From contig NC_053040.3 in the NCBI RefSeq assembly GCF_002575655.3, positions 361,644,267 to 361,708,266 of the forward strand: 64,000 nt of DNA, in the 5' to 3' direction. The DNA is from Aegilops tauschii subsp. strangulata (lineage: Eukaryota; Streptophyta; Magnoliopsida; Poales; Poaceae). Positions within the stretch are counted from its first letter, which is position 1, and every line of letters begins with the position of its first letter. Made by a program: the position numbers and the translations under genes. The notes below the pieces were generated by a model. It saw only the letters and a program-made list of their open reading frames with translations, had not been told where the DNA came from and searched no databases. Shown here piece after piece: positions 44,030 to 55,228 of this stretch.

Positions 44030-46799
44030 TGTAGCGATCCGACCTTAGACGGTCAAATCTTTGTGCATAAGTGTCATCGCTGGATCGGTAATGCTGACAC
44101 ACACAGTACTCGAGGATTTATAACAGACTGTAATCACACACTTATTACATCGAATGTCTCAAAAGAGAACTTATTACAATAATATGGCTGAAGGCTATCT
44201 AAATAAGATAATTATGGAAGCATCAAAGATAAATGAGTCCATCAACTCCAACGGCATAACTGAGTGCACGACAACGACCTAGCACACCTTACTCTTTGTC
44301 TGAAAATTCTGCAACATGATACGTTGCAGCCGTGTAGGTCAGCACATGGAATATGCTGGCAAAATAACACTACAGAGCAATGAACAAATAACACCTATCA
44401 CTACATGCATATATGGCTGGTGGAGGCCCTATGGTTATCATTTTGCGTAAAGCCAATTTTTCCCTACAACAAAGGAATATATTTTAATTAACTACAAAGT
44501 TGGTTGAAAACATTGAGAATGGTAACCCCATCTCAATCCCAAATTAATAATCAATAACCCCACAAATTAATTAAATAAAGTGATGAGATCAATGTATTAA
44601 TTCAAGCACTAGATACTCAAGATGTCCATAACCGGGGACACGGCTAACCATGATTAGTTTGTACACTCTGGAGAGGTTTGCGCACTTTTCCCCACAAGAT
44701 TCGATCTCCTCCATTGAATTTCTCGCACTACATGATGTTTGAGAAACGGATGACCGAGACACAGTCTTTCAGAAGCATTAACTCTTTACTCTGGGTAGAC
44801 AGTACCACCTACATCCCCTACATCTGCTAGCCTACCACTGAAAGAGGTCACACAACATACTCAACTATGCCAGAGCCCATAATGGCTTGTGGCTGCACAC
44901 GGAAGTTTCTAGCATGAATAATCTTATGATCCCTTTGAGCCTGGGTGGCAAACCATAGGATGATCACACGGGTACTCCGGGATATCCTAGGACAACACTG
45001 AATTGCTCCAGGTGCCCTGCAACCAATCCACCCATATTTGTATTTAAGTAGCCACCTTAAGTTTCCCTTAGTTAAATAATAACTCTCACATCTTGCATGA
45101 ATGTCTCAACCAATCCACGTCTACTAGCATAGCATAACAGTTACAGCGTAGCATAGCAACTCCCAGGGTTTGAATACAAGACAGTAGGTTCTACCTCATC
45201 AACTACTTCCCAAAACCCACATGTTAATCAGATCCTACTCATGCGATGTTTGAGGATTGAAACTAATGCATAAAAACTGGGTAATAAAGGGGTATGATCA
45301 GACTTTTACTTGCCTTGATGACGATCTGAAAACCCTAGTGACTCATAGTAGCAAGCCTCGCACTCCGGAAACTCTATCGTGAAGAAAAAATAGCATACAT
45401 AAGCACTCAAGCATAACATGCAAGGGTAAAACTCATGAGAAAAGATCTAGACTGAAAGTTCAACTGAAGAGCTTCGATTTGCAAAAAGAATCAATCAAAT
45501 CGGAGCTACGAAACTCAAACTACGATCAAAAGAAGTTCGAATTCAAATCTGCTTGAAACAAAATTTTAATTGGTGAAAACCATGTTCAAGTTGACTATCT
45601 GGAAAGAGGTGAACAAGACGAAGATTTTGGCATTGGTTTCACTGGATTTGGATAAACAAGCAAAAAGTAACGAGGGTTTGAAGATCAGGGACTAATCTGT
45701 GAGAAAAGTCTTCGCGGATAGGTCCCTGGCCAAAAAAATAACAGAAAAAAAACTAACGAACGTTCGCTAACAGAACTAAACGAATGAATACGTTCGTTAA
45801 AACAATCTAACGGGTGAACGTCCATTAATTAACGAACTAAAATAAAGACCGATCTGATCTAACTAACCGAAAAAAACCGAAGGAACCGGAGAAAAACCGA
45901 ACGGTTTTATACCAGTCAAAACAGGCGGCGAGGTCAACGGCGGGGTCGGCTCCGGCGGCGGCGGATCGGGCTTTGGCTCTGGTGGCGGATCGGGGCGGCG
46001 GCTCTTGCGCGGGGCGGCGGGAGCAGCAAGCGGCGGCGGCGGCCCTCGTTGGAGGCATCGACTTACGGCTTATGGCTGCGGCGGGGCGAGGTGGTGGGCT
46101 GTGGCGGGGAGCGGCGCGAGGTGGTGGCGCGCGGCGGCGGCGGCTTGCGGTGGAGGAGGAGGCGGCGGGGTGGGCGGCTATTAAAGGCTGGGGGCGGCGG
46201 ATTGCGCGAGGGGGCGGCGCAGTCCGACCCGTACTCCTCCTCGCCGGAGTCCGGCGTCCGCTGGGCTTGGCCTGGCTCGGCTGGGCCTTCGGCCCAGTCG
46301 GGCGACGAAGTTTTTTTATATAAATAAATTTTGCTCGAAAGAAAAATCCTAATAAAATAAAAAATTCTAAAAAAATACCACAAACAATTTGCACCGTCGA
46401 AACCTAATATTTAGGACAAGGTGAACATTTTTCTGGCCTAAAATGCAATGTTCAAAAATGCATATTTTTCTCTAATTCAAATAAAATACAAATAAATAAT
46501 AATAATTTTATTTTAAAATTTCCTCTCCAATATTTCTCTCTTTTTGAAGAAGTCATTTTATCTTCTCTCTTTTATTTTTATTATTGGAAATAATTGGAGA
46601 GAAAAATATTAAAATCAAATTGATCCTCTTTTCAAATTTGAGAAAAAATTCAAATATGAAAATTGGTGAAATCTCCAACTCTCTCCTTGGGTCCTTGAGT
46701 TGCTTAAGATTTCTAGGATCACAACCAAAATGCAAATAAAATATGATATGTATATGATGACCTATGTATAACATCCAAATTGAAAATTGGGATGTTACA
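44030..46799 (-). repeat. 3' LTR of chromovirus B
   Basis: This 2,770 bp LTR reads TGTAACATCCCAATTTTC...GGATCGCTACA on the minus strand. It carries the start palindrome (46,766-46,799), AACGTTCG palindromes (about 45,755-45,840), a GC-rich tract (about 45,925-46,300) and the conserved block (about 44,598-44,760). Confidence 0.9.
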
Positions 46800-46811
46800 A
46801 ACCTACCCCCC

Positions 46812-49800
46812 TTAAGATGAATCACGTCCTCGAGATTCGGGTTGGCTAGAAAATAGGTGTGGGTGGTCTTTCCGTAGGTTGTCCTCTCGCTCCCAGGTGG
46901 CTTCCTCCTCGGTATGGTGGCTCCACTGAACTTTGCAAAAGGTGATGACCTTGCTGCGTGTAACTCGGCTAGCAAACTCGAGAATCTTGACAGGTTTCTC
47001 CTCGTAGGTTAGGTCACTCTCCAACTGATTTGCTTCCAGGGGCACTATATCTCTCAGAGGAATATCGGCCATCTCAGCATGGCACTTCTTCAACTGGGAA
47101 ATGTGAAACTCATCATGAACTCCTGATAATCCTTCGGGTAACTCCAACTTGTAGGCAACTTCTCCCATATGCTCCAAAACTCGGTATGGTCCTACAAATC
47201 TCGGGGCTAACTTTCCTTTAACTCCGAATCGTTTAACTCCTCGCAGTGGTGACACACGAAGATATGCTCTGTCTTCGATTTCATAGACTACCTCTTTGCG
47301 TTTAGTACCGGCATAACTCTTCTTCCTAGACTGAGCTAGCTTCAGTCTATCATGAATCAACTTAACCTTCTCTTCAGATTCCTTGATTAAATCTGGTCCA
47401 AACAACTGACGGTCTCCAACTTCATCCCACATCAACGGTGTCCTACACCTCCTTCCATACAAATCTTCAAAAGGGGCCATCTTCAAACTAGCCTGATAAC
47501 TGTTGTTGTATGAGAACTCTGCGTAAGGCAAATTATCATCCCAACTAGATCCATAATCTAGCGCACAGGCTCTCAACATGTCCTCCAGAATCTGGTTTAC
47601 TCTCTCGGTCTGTCCATCTATCTGCGGATGAAAGGTTGTACTAAACTCTAGTCTGGTACCCAAAGTCTGGTGCAACTGATTCCAACTTCGAGGTAAACTG
47701 TGTTCCTCTATCTGATACGATGGTCCTCGGAACTCCATGCAGACATACGATCCTGGTCATATATATCTTGGCCAACTTCGCGCTCGTATAAGTGGTTTTC
47801 ACGGGGATAAAGGGCCCACTTTGGTCAAGCGATCAACTACTACCCAGATAGAATCATATCCCGATCGAGTCCTGGGTAATCCGGTGATGAAATCCATGCC
47901 AAGCTTGTCCCACTTCCATTCGGGTATCGGCATAGGCTGAAATAATCCTGCTGGCTTCTGATGTTCTGCCTTCACTCTCTGACATACATCACATACTGCT
48001 ACATACTCGGCAATATCCTTCTTCATACCTGTCCACCAGAAATGTTTCCTCAAATCCAAATACATCTTGGTGTTTCTGGGGTGAATTGAGTATGGCGAGT
48101 CATGAGCCTCCTGAAGTATTAACTTCCTGATCTCCGCATTATTGGGCACATATACACGATCCTCAAACCATAAATTTTCATGGTCATCCTCACGAAAACC
48201 TTTGGCCTTTCCTTTGCTCATCTTCTCCTTTATCTCGGCAATTTCCTTATCATCCTTCTGAGCTTCTCGAATCCTTCCCAATAATGTAGACTGAACCTCC
48301 ATTGCTGCAACAAAACCTCTTGGGACTATCTCCAAACGAAGTTCCTTGAGATCGTCGACTAACTCCCGTGGTAATCCTCCGCTTACGAGGGTATTGACAT
48401 AACTCTTGCAGCTCAAAGCGTCGGCTACGACATTGGCCTTTCCTGGATGATAATGCAGCTTCATATCATAATCCTTTATGAGCTCCAACCATCTCCTTTG
48501 CCTGAGATTCAACTCCTTCTGCGTGAAGATATACTTCAAACTCTTATGATCCGTGTATACATCACATCGGTTTCCAATGAGAAAATGTCTCCAGGTCTTG
48601 AGCGCATGCACTACGGCTGCTAACTCCAAATCATGTGTGGCATAATTCAACTCATGAGGTCGAAGCTGATGTGAGGCATATGAAACAACTCTTCCGTCTT
48701 GCATAAGTACACCTCCAAGTCCCAAGCGAGAAGCGTCGCAATACACTTGGAAATCCTTGCGTATATCCGAAAGAATTAGCACTGGGGTTGTAACTAAACA
48801 TTTCTTCAACTCCTGAAAACTGGCCTCACATTCCTCGGTCCATTTGAATTTGGTATCCTTCTTCAACAACTCTGTCATGGGTTTCACAATCTTGGAAAAA
48901 TTCTCAATGAATCTCCTATAATATCCTGCGAGTCCCAGAAAATTGCGGATCTCTCCAACTGAGGTGGGTGCCAACCACTCAGTGACAGACTGAACCTTGG
49001 TAGGGTCTACAGCTATACCTTCTCCTGATATAACATGTCCAAGAAATCCAACTTCCTTTAGCCAAAATTCACATTTGCTGAACTTGGCATATAGCTGATG
49101 TTCTTTGAGCTTCTCGAGAACTAAGCGCAAATGCTCCTTGTGCTCCTCCTCATTCTTCGATCATACCAAAATATCATCAATGAACACCACAACAAACTTA
49201 TCCAAAAACTCCATGAACACCTTGGTCATCATACGCATAAAATAGACAGGGGTGTTAGTCAATCCAAAAGACATAATGGTGTACTCATATAGCCCATACC
49301 TTGTGGTAAAAGCTGTCTTGGGTATATCCTGTTCTCGGATCTCCAGCTGGTGGTATCCTGATTGAAGATCGATCTTGGAGAATACTTTAGCTCCTTGCAG
49401 CTGGTCAAACAAATCGTTGATCATCGGTAGTGGGTACTCGTTCTTGATTGTCACTTCATTCAATGCCCGATAATCAACAACCATTCTCAAAGATCCATCC
49501 TTCTTCTCAACTAAGTGCACTGGGGCTCCCCACGGTGATGAACTTGGTCGGATATAACCTTTCTCCAATAACTCCTAAATCTGCTTCTTAATTTCCTCCA
49601 GATCGTTTGCGGGCATCCGATACGGTCTCTTTGATATTGGCCCGGTGCCTGGCAACAACTCTATCAAAAACTCTACGTCTCGATCTGGTGGCATGCCTGG
49701 TAATTCCTCTGGAAATACATCCAGGTAATCCTTCACTACAGGCACTTCCTCCTGAACAACTCTCGAGAGGGAATTTACTTGAGTCCTCCTTGGCGCATGC

Positions 49801-50026
49801 CTAGACACATACTTGATCGTCTTTCCCTCCGGGGTGGTGAGTAAAATTGACTTACTAGCACAGTCGATGTTTCCTCCATACTTCGATAGCCAATCCATGC
49901 CTAGTATTATATCTAATCCTTGTGACTCCAAAATTATTAGGTCTAAGGGGAAAACATGGCTACCAATGGTTAAGCGTAACCGATCACACCATCGGCTGGC
50001 CATATACTTTGTTCCTGGCGAGCTAC
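46812..50026 (-). pseudogene. pol: Pol of chromovirus B: protease end, RT, RNase H, integrase, chromodomain
   Basis: After a stop at 50,027 the protease C-terminal part continues (LDIILGMDWLSKYGG, about 49,905). RT follows with [44 protein letters not shown] and the catalytic FIDD (about 49,170). RNase H ([13 protein letters not shown]) has its conserved acids visible. The integrase finger ([16 protein letters not shown]) and core (MDFITG) come next. Stops at 49,575 and about 49,158 and a frameshift near 47,720-47,800 break it; the frameshift falls between the first and second catalytic Asp of integrase. The last frame (47,738-46,812) contains the third acid region (TDGQTERVN-like, here QIDGQTERVN), GPYRVLEHMGEVAYKLE and the chromodomain (EEATWERED). 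Confidence 0.93.
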
Positions 50027-51232
50027 TTACATGGGTGACCTAAGGGCTAAGGTTGGCAACTTAAACTTGTCCACAAATCCCCTTGATATGTATGAATGCG
50101 ATGCACCAGTGTCAAAAAGAACGAGAGAGGTAAATGACTTAATCAAAAACTTACCAATAACTGCATCAGGCTCCTCCTCAACTTCCTCCATGTTGATGTG
50201 GTTCACCTGACCTCTGGTAAATGGGTTTGGCTTCTTCCCTGAGCTTCCATTACCCTTACCATTCTTTGCTTCAGGACACTCGGTGGTGTAATGTCCAGTC
50301 TTTCCGCATTTGAAATAAGTAATGTGACTCAGATCTTTCTTAGCGGGTGTAGTGGGGTTGGAACGGTTCTGATTGTTATTTCCTCCACTCCCATTGCCAT
50401 TCTTAGGGGCCATTGTGGTTATGTGAGCTTCCTCCATTATGGGAATGGCCTCCATGGTTATGTCCTCCTTGGGTATGAGTGTGTCCTCCCGAGTACAGGG
50501 TATAGCGAGGCTTCTGCTGAGCTCCAGAGTTGTACTTCCCTTATCCATACTTCCTCTTGCGGCTCTCTATCAGCTGTTTTTTGTTTTCAATCATGAGGGC
50601 CCTGCCTACCAGCTCCGGATAGTTGGTGAATGCCGCCACCATCAACTGCATACTCAGCTCATCATTCAGTCCCTCCAGAAACTTCTCCTGCTTCGCGGCA
50701 TCTGTGGCCACATCATCTGGGGCATAGCGAGCTAACTTGCTGAACTCATCCATGTACTGCCCCACAATACGATTCCCTTGTCGTAAGTTGCGAAACTCAC
50801 GCTTCTTCATACTCATAGCTCCAGTTGAGAATGTGCAGTGCGGAATGCTTGCTGAAACTGATCCCAAGTGACATTAGCCACGGGGAAAGTAGTAGTGTAG
50901 TTCTCCCACCATGAGGCTCCGGGTCCATCCAGTTGGTGTGCGGCAAAGCGCACCCTCTCAGCATCTGTGCAACCTGTGGTGGTCAGCTCCCTTCCAATCT
51001 TGCGGAGCCAGTCATCAGCAACAATCGGCTCGGTGCTACTAGAGAACACCGGTGGATTCAACCTCAGAAAACGGGCTAAGTTGTCAACTGGAGGTGGTGG
51101 TGGTGGGTTGTTGTTGTTGTTGTTGTTGTTGCCTTGGTTCTGGACTAGCAACTGCATCAAGGCATTCTGCTGTTGGATCAACTGAGTGAGCTCCGGTGGG
51201 AAGACAAATTCGGGGTCACGTCTCGGAGGCAT
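50027..51232 (-). pseudogene. gag: Gag and protease start of chromovirus B
   Basis: The start is ATG at 51,232 (MPPRRDPEFVFPPEL). An Asn run and a Pro run (about residues 35-48) precede the capsid domain (ADDWLRKIGREL, GASWWENY, WDQFQQAFR). A frameshift near 50,820-50,860 and another near 50,545 break the reading. The second part has KKREFRNLRQG and VGQYMDEFSKLARYAP. The zinc knuckle reads YFKCGKTGHYTTEC (about 50,310): the first Cys is replaced by Tyr, so zinc binding should be lost. The protease motif LFDTGASHSYIS (about 50,110) is intact. The reading stops at 50,027. Confidence 0.9.
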
Positions 51233-51413
51233 CTGATAGGTTTAGTGGGGTGAGAATAGAATAGAGTGAGGTCTAAGGAGAAAATCACTACCCATATGCA
51301 CCTGAGACAAACATATTCATTTCACACCACTCAATTCAAACAAGGAATACAAACGATCTAATCTACCGTTACAAAATACTCGGACTATTACTATATACAT
51401 GGGGCAATACTAC

Positions 51414-52321
51414 TGTCGGATGTGGGGTTCTGGCTAACCCTTAAGGTTCGAACTCTGGGGTGCACACGAAGTCTTTCCCTCCTACCGATCCACGCCCTAG
51501 CTCGCTAAGATCTCGTGGACGAACTCGACGAACTCACAACACAGAAAGAAATGAGGTTTATACTGGTTCGGGCCGCCATTGTGGTGTAATACCCTACTCC
51601 AGTGTGGTGGTGGTGGATTGCCTCTTGGGCTGATGATGAACAGTACAAGGGGAAGAACAGCCTCATGAGGTTGAGGTGTTCTTGTGCTCGACGAACTTGT
51701 GTGGGCAAGATACCTCCGAATGAGTTCTCTTCCCTACGGTGGTGGTTAGCTCTACTTATATAGGCCCTGGTCCTCTTCCCAAATATTGAGCGGGAAGGGA
51801 GCCAACAACGGCGGGCAAATTTGAAGGGGGACAGCTAGTACAAGCTATCCAGACAAAAGTGGTCTTCGCCTGCGAAAGGCTCTAGTGGTGACGCCGTCTT
51901 GGGCTCCACAATGACCTCCGTCCTGCCGTCCTTCTGGTCTTGGTCTGGTTGCACCGATAAGGCAACCTTTGCATGATGCCTCGGTACTCCTCGCCTGCGC
52001 TGGCCTCCTTAGCACCAAAGAGGAAACAAGGACGCTGCACGCGTTGGCGCCCACCTGGCGCCCGCCTTGTCTCGATCGTCATGGCTCACATCACGAGAGC
52101 CTCGTGAGGTTTGCCCCACCTTGATATCTCCGCTCCTCATGAGCCTGCCTGGCCAGGCCACTCCTGAGGAGGTCTTGCGTCGTTCGCCTCGCGAGGCTTG
52201 GCCCCTCGCGAGGGTCTTGGGTGCCTCGTTGATGAAGATGGGCCGTACGGCCCGCTGACTTGGCCACGTCGTGGGCCACAGGCAGGCAAGTCTGGGGACC
52301 CCCGTTCCCAGAATGCCGACA
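51414..52321 (-). repeat. 3' LTR of element C
   Basis: This 908 bp LTR lies between TGTCGGATGTGG and GCCGACA (plus orientation). The TATATAA box is at 51,756-51,762 (minus). Inside it, on the minus strand, stands GGGCCCGGGGGCTAC, the polypurine tract (52,322-52,336). Confidence 0.92.
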
Positions 52322-52588
52322 GTAGCCCCCGGGCCCAAGGTGCGCTCGGGCTTGGCTTCGCGGCGAAGCCAAGGGTGAAGTACGGAGCACCGCGGGCCCC
52401 AAAAGCCTGCGGCCTCGATTGACGCATGGCGGTTGATTGGACGTGGGCGTCTCCACTTCCCCACGCTGCCTCGGCAACTGCTTGACCTGACAAAAGGCCG
52501 GTGCAGGCAGCACTTGCCTTCATTACTTCTTCCTCGCCTCGCTCCAGATCCCTCGCCTCGCTCCAATCTCATCCTGCATCTGCGATCC
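52322..52588 (+). promoter_or_regulatory. Upstream region of the antisense gene in C, with an 11-bp-arm hairpin
   Basis: It contains the polypurine tract of C (on the minus strand) and a perfect inverted repeat, CTTGGCTTCGC / GCGAAGCCAAG (52,351-52,373, one-base loop). A C/T-rich leader (about 52,525-52,570) lies before the ATG of the antisense gene. No clear TATA box is seen here, unlike the two other antisense genes. Confidence 0.5.
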
Positions 52589-55228
52589 ATGGCGCCGCGC
52601 AAAGTCAGGACTTCCTCAGCACCGACTTGGTATGAGCCGACCCTTGAGGCACCCACCGTCACGGATAAGAGCCCCGCCTCCGTGCGCCTGCTGACGGCAG
52701 GTGAGAGCAATGAGTGGAGAGAGACCGAGCTCCGGCTTGCCTCCGACGTCCTGGAGCCTGAGGAAAGTACCTTCTTCCCCTTCTTCTCGAGTAGTGTTGC
52801 CGTCGGGTTGGTTCCTCCCTTCTCTGATTTCTTTTATGAAGTCCTCGACCACTATGGGCTGCAGGCGTTGCATCTCCATCCCAACTCTGTCCTCCTCATG
52901 TCCATCTTCGCCTACTACTGTGAGGCGTACCTGGGCGTGATGCCATCCATGGCGCTCCTGCGCCATTTCTTCTTCCTCCGTGTCAGCGAGGGGCACATCT
53001 CCAGATGTGCTAACTTCGTCGCATCCGGCAAGGCCAACTCGATCTCAAGCACCGGGAAGAGGGCCGACAACATTCGATCCAAGTGGGTCATGATGGACGC
53101 CAAGCGCGCCGATCCGCGTCTGGAGTTGCCAACGGTGGCGCACTCTTCCAACAAGGGGTGGCCCAAGGCGGAGCTTGCTGATGACCGGGCATCGTTAGTG
53201 TTTGGGCAGATGATGACCGACTTGAAGCCGGGCAACGCGAAGGCGGCCAAGGTGACGGGGGTCATGCTCCTGAGGGAGTTCTTGACACTGCGAGTTGCCC
53301 CGCTCCAGGTGCGCGCGCGCCCCCTGTGGGAGCTTGAAGAAGAGGGAAACAAGACCCGCCTGAGGCCGGGGGCCCTGCCTGACGATGAATTGGCTGCTGT
53401 CCTGCGTCTCATAGTTGGGGACAACCAGGAGTACCCGCCAAGCGCCTTCGTTCCCCTGTTCCAATGCAGGGACCGGGAGGAATTCGTCGCCTCCAGGCCT
53501 ACCTTTGACGCGCGCGGGCTGGTGTCGTCGGCGCTCCAAGGAGCCCCTGCGGCACCGAAGCCGGTGGAGGTGTCCTCTGATGAGTCCCGTGGGGAGAAGG
53601 AAGAGGAGGTGGACTCGGAGAAGACTCTTGAAGAGGTGGGGGAGACTTTTCCTCTGAGCAAGGTCGAGATCCTCCGCGCCCTTCTTGACGATGCCGAGGC
53701 CGGCACCCGCCAGGAGGAGAGGGAGCAGCCCCTCATCCCGACGAAGGGTAAGTCGTCGTCGGTGCCTTGCGAAGCCGCCTCCATCCCGACTCCTTCTGGG
53801 GCTGGCTCCGGCCCTGCCTCCGCACCGCATGCCGCTACTGGAGCCCGCACGCCTGTTCCTCTGGTCCCAATGTTGTCAGCCTTCAAGCTCCCCAAGCGGT
53901 AGTATGTCGCGGTGGATCGGTAAGTGTCTTAAGCTTCGCCTTGTCCCTGTTTGTACTTGTTATTTCCTGATGCTCGCCCTCGGTCGATCAGGCCGGCGCC
54001 TTAGCGAAGAAGAGGAAGGAGGATACGGCGGCCGTGCCTTCCTCCGTAGAGAAAGGAGGCAGCAACGCCCATACCTCCCCAACCCGGTCGTCCTCGCAAG
54101 GCCAAGAGGAACATCACCATGTGCAATCAGCCCCCATGGCCTCGTTGGCTCCGGAAGTGCCGGCGTCTGGCGCGGTTGAAGAGGTCCCAGCTGCTCCGGA
54201 ACACGCTATCTCCCAGGTCCAGGCGACGACGTCGGCTCCTCCCACTGTTGCACCTCCACTCCCTGGTTCTTCTGCTCCTGCTGCTGTTCTGGAACATGCT
54301 CTTTCGGAAATGACCCAGTTGCAGGCAGATCTCCTGGGCGCAGACCCACGCCTGGTGGCCGGGCGCCTGGAGCTGGCCTCTAGCTGGCTTCACTCCGACC
54401 TGGCAGTTCGTGCGACGCTGAGCCAGGCCGCTGCAGCTTCCAAGAAGGAAGTAGAGAGCCGCCAACGCTGCCGCCGATCGTGAGACGGTGCTGAAAGACG
54501 CCAAGGCCGCCCGCGACCGCTGCCGAGAGCTGGAGGACGAGCTGAAGAGCCTGCACGACAAGCACGCTGAAGAAGCACACTGCCGCCAAGTGAGGGAGAA
54601 GGAGATGAAGGCCCGGGAGGACGCCGTCAAGAACCGTGATGCTGAGCTGGCGGAGTTGGGGAAGACGCAGGCCGCCGAGCGCAACCGGTTGGAAGAGTTG
54701 GAGCGGTAGGTGGAGGCGAGGGGGGCCGACCTTGATGCCAAGGCGCGAGTCCTGGCCGAAAACCGTGCGGCCTTTGCCAATCTCGAGAAGAGATCTCGCA
54801 AGGCACTGAAAACACTCTACGAGCACGGCCTGGAGAAGTCGCTGGCCACCGATGTGGACGGCCCCGCCCGGTTGCTTCCTCTCTTGGTGAAGGCGCTCGA
54901 GGAAGTCGTTGATGGCGTCGGTCCTATGGTGGAGGTAGAGGCTCGCGTCCTGTCTTCAGCTGCATTGACCCGCGTTTTCAGCCACTTGTACCTTCGCGAC
55001 CCCAACGCTTGCCTTGAGGAGCTGCTGGAGCCTGTGGCTGAGGATGACTGCGAAGCCGCTGCCGCAGCTGTGCAAGGTCAGGTGGAGGCCCTACTGGGGA
55101 AGTTCCGCAGCTTTGCCTCCTCACCATTGTCTGGCGATGCTGCCGACCCTGCGGCTGGTGGTGCAGGTGAAGGCGTCGCCACCCGGGATGGAGCACCTTC
55201 TGCAGGCGACGGCGGTCTCCAGGGGTGA
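52589..55228 (+). pseudogene. Antisense accessory gene of element C: PF04195-like domain plus coiled coil
   Basis: From ATG 52,589 (MAPRKVRTSS) the frame is open to 53,902, about 437 codons. Residues about 65-135 (FFPFFSSSVAVGLVPPFSDF, HPNSVLLMSIFAYYCEAYLG, HFFFLR) match the PF04195 'putative gypsy-type transposase' domain, of unknown function. A TAG at 53,900-53,902 (cggTAGtat) lies 18 bp before a GT-AG intron-like segment (53,920-53,991). The next part starts LAKKRKED. One frameshift near 54,470 and a TAG at about 54,707 follow. The C-terminal half is coiled coil (CRELEDELKSLHDKH) ending in a helical domain (LARL-like HLYLRDPNACLEELLEP) and GLQG at 55,228. It has the same order of parts as the Fatima antisense gene at 1,275-4,375 and is better preserved. 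Confidence 0.78.

Noticed and set aside
45837..46394. Minus-strand frame of about 185 codons in the LTR of element B
   Set aside because: Low-complexity Pro/Arg/Ala sequence from the GC-rich LTR tract, not conserved with the sister LTRs.
52009..52710. Minus-strand frame of 233 codons across the LTR border of element C
   Set aside because: It crosses the LTR end and polypurine tract; the product has no recognisable feature.
52915..53895. Minus-strand frame of 326 codons
   Set aside because: It is the shadow of the plus-strand antisense gene of element C; no domain, Ser/Arg-rich composition.
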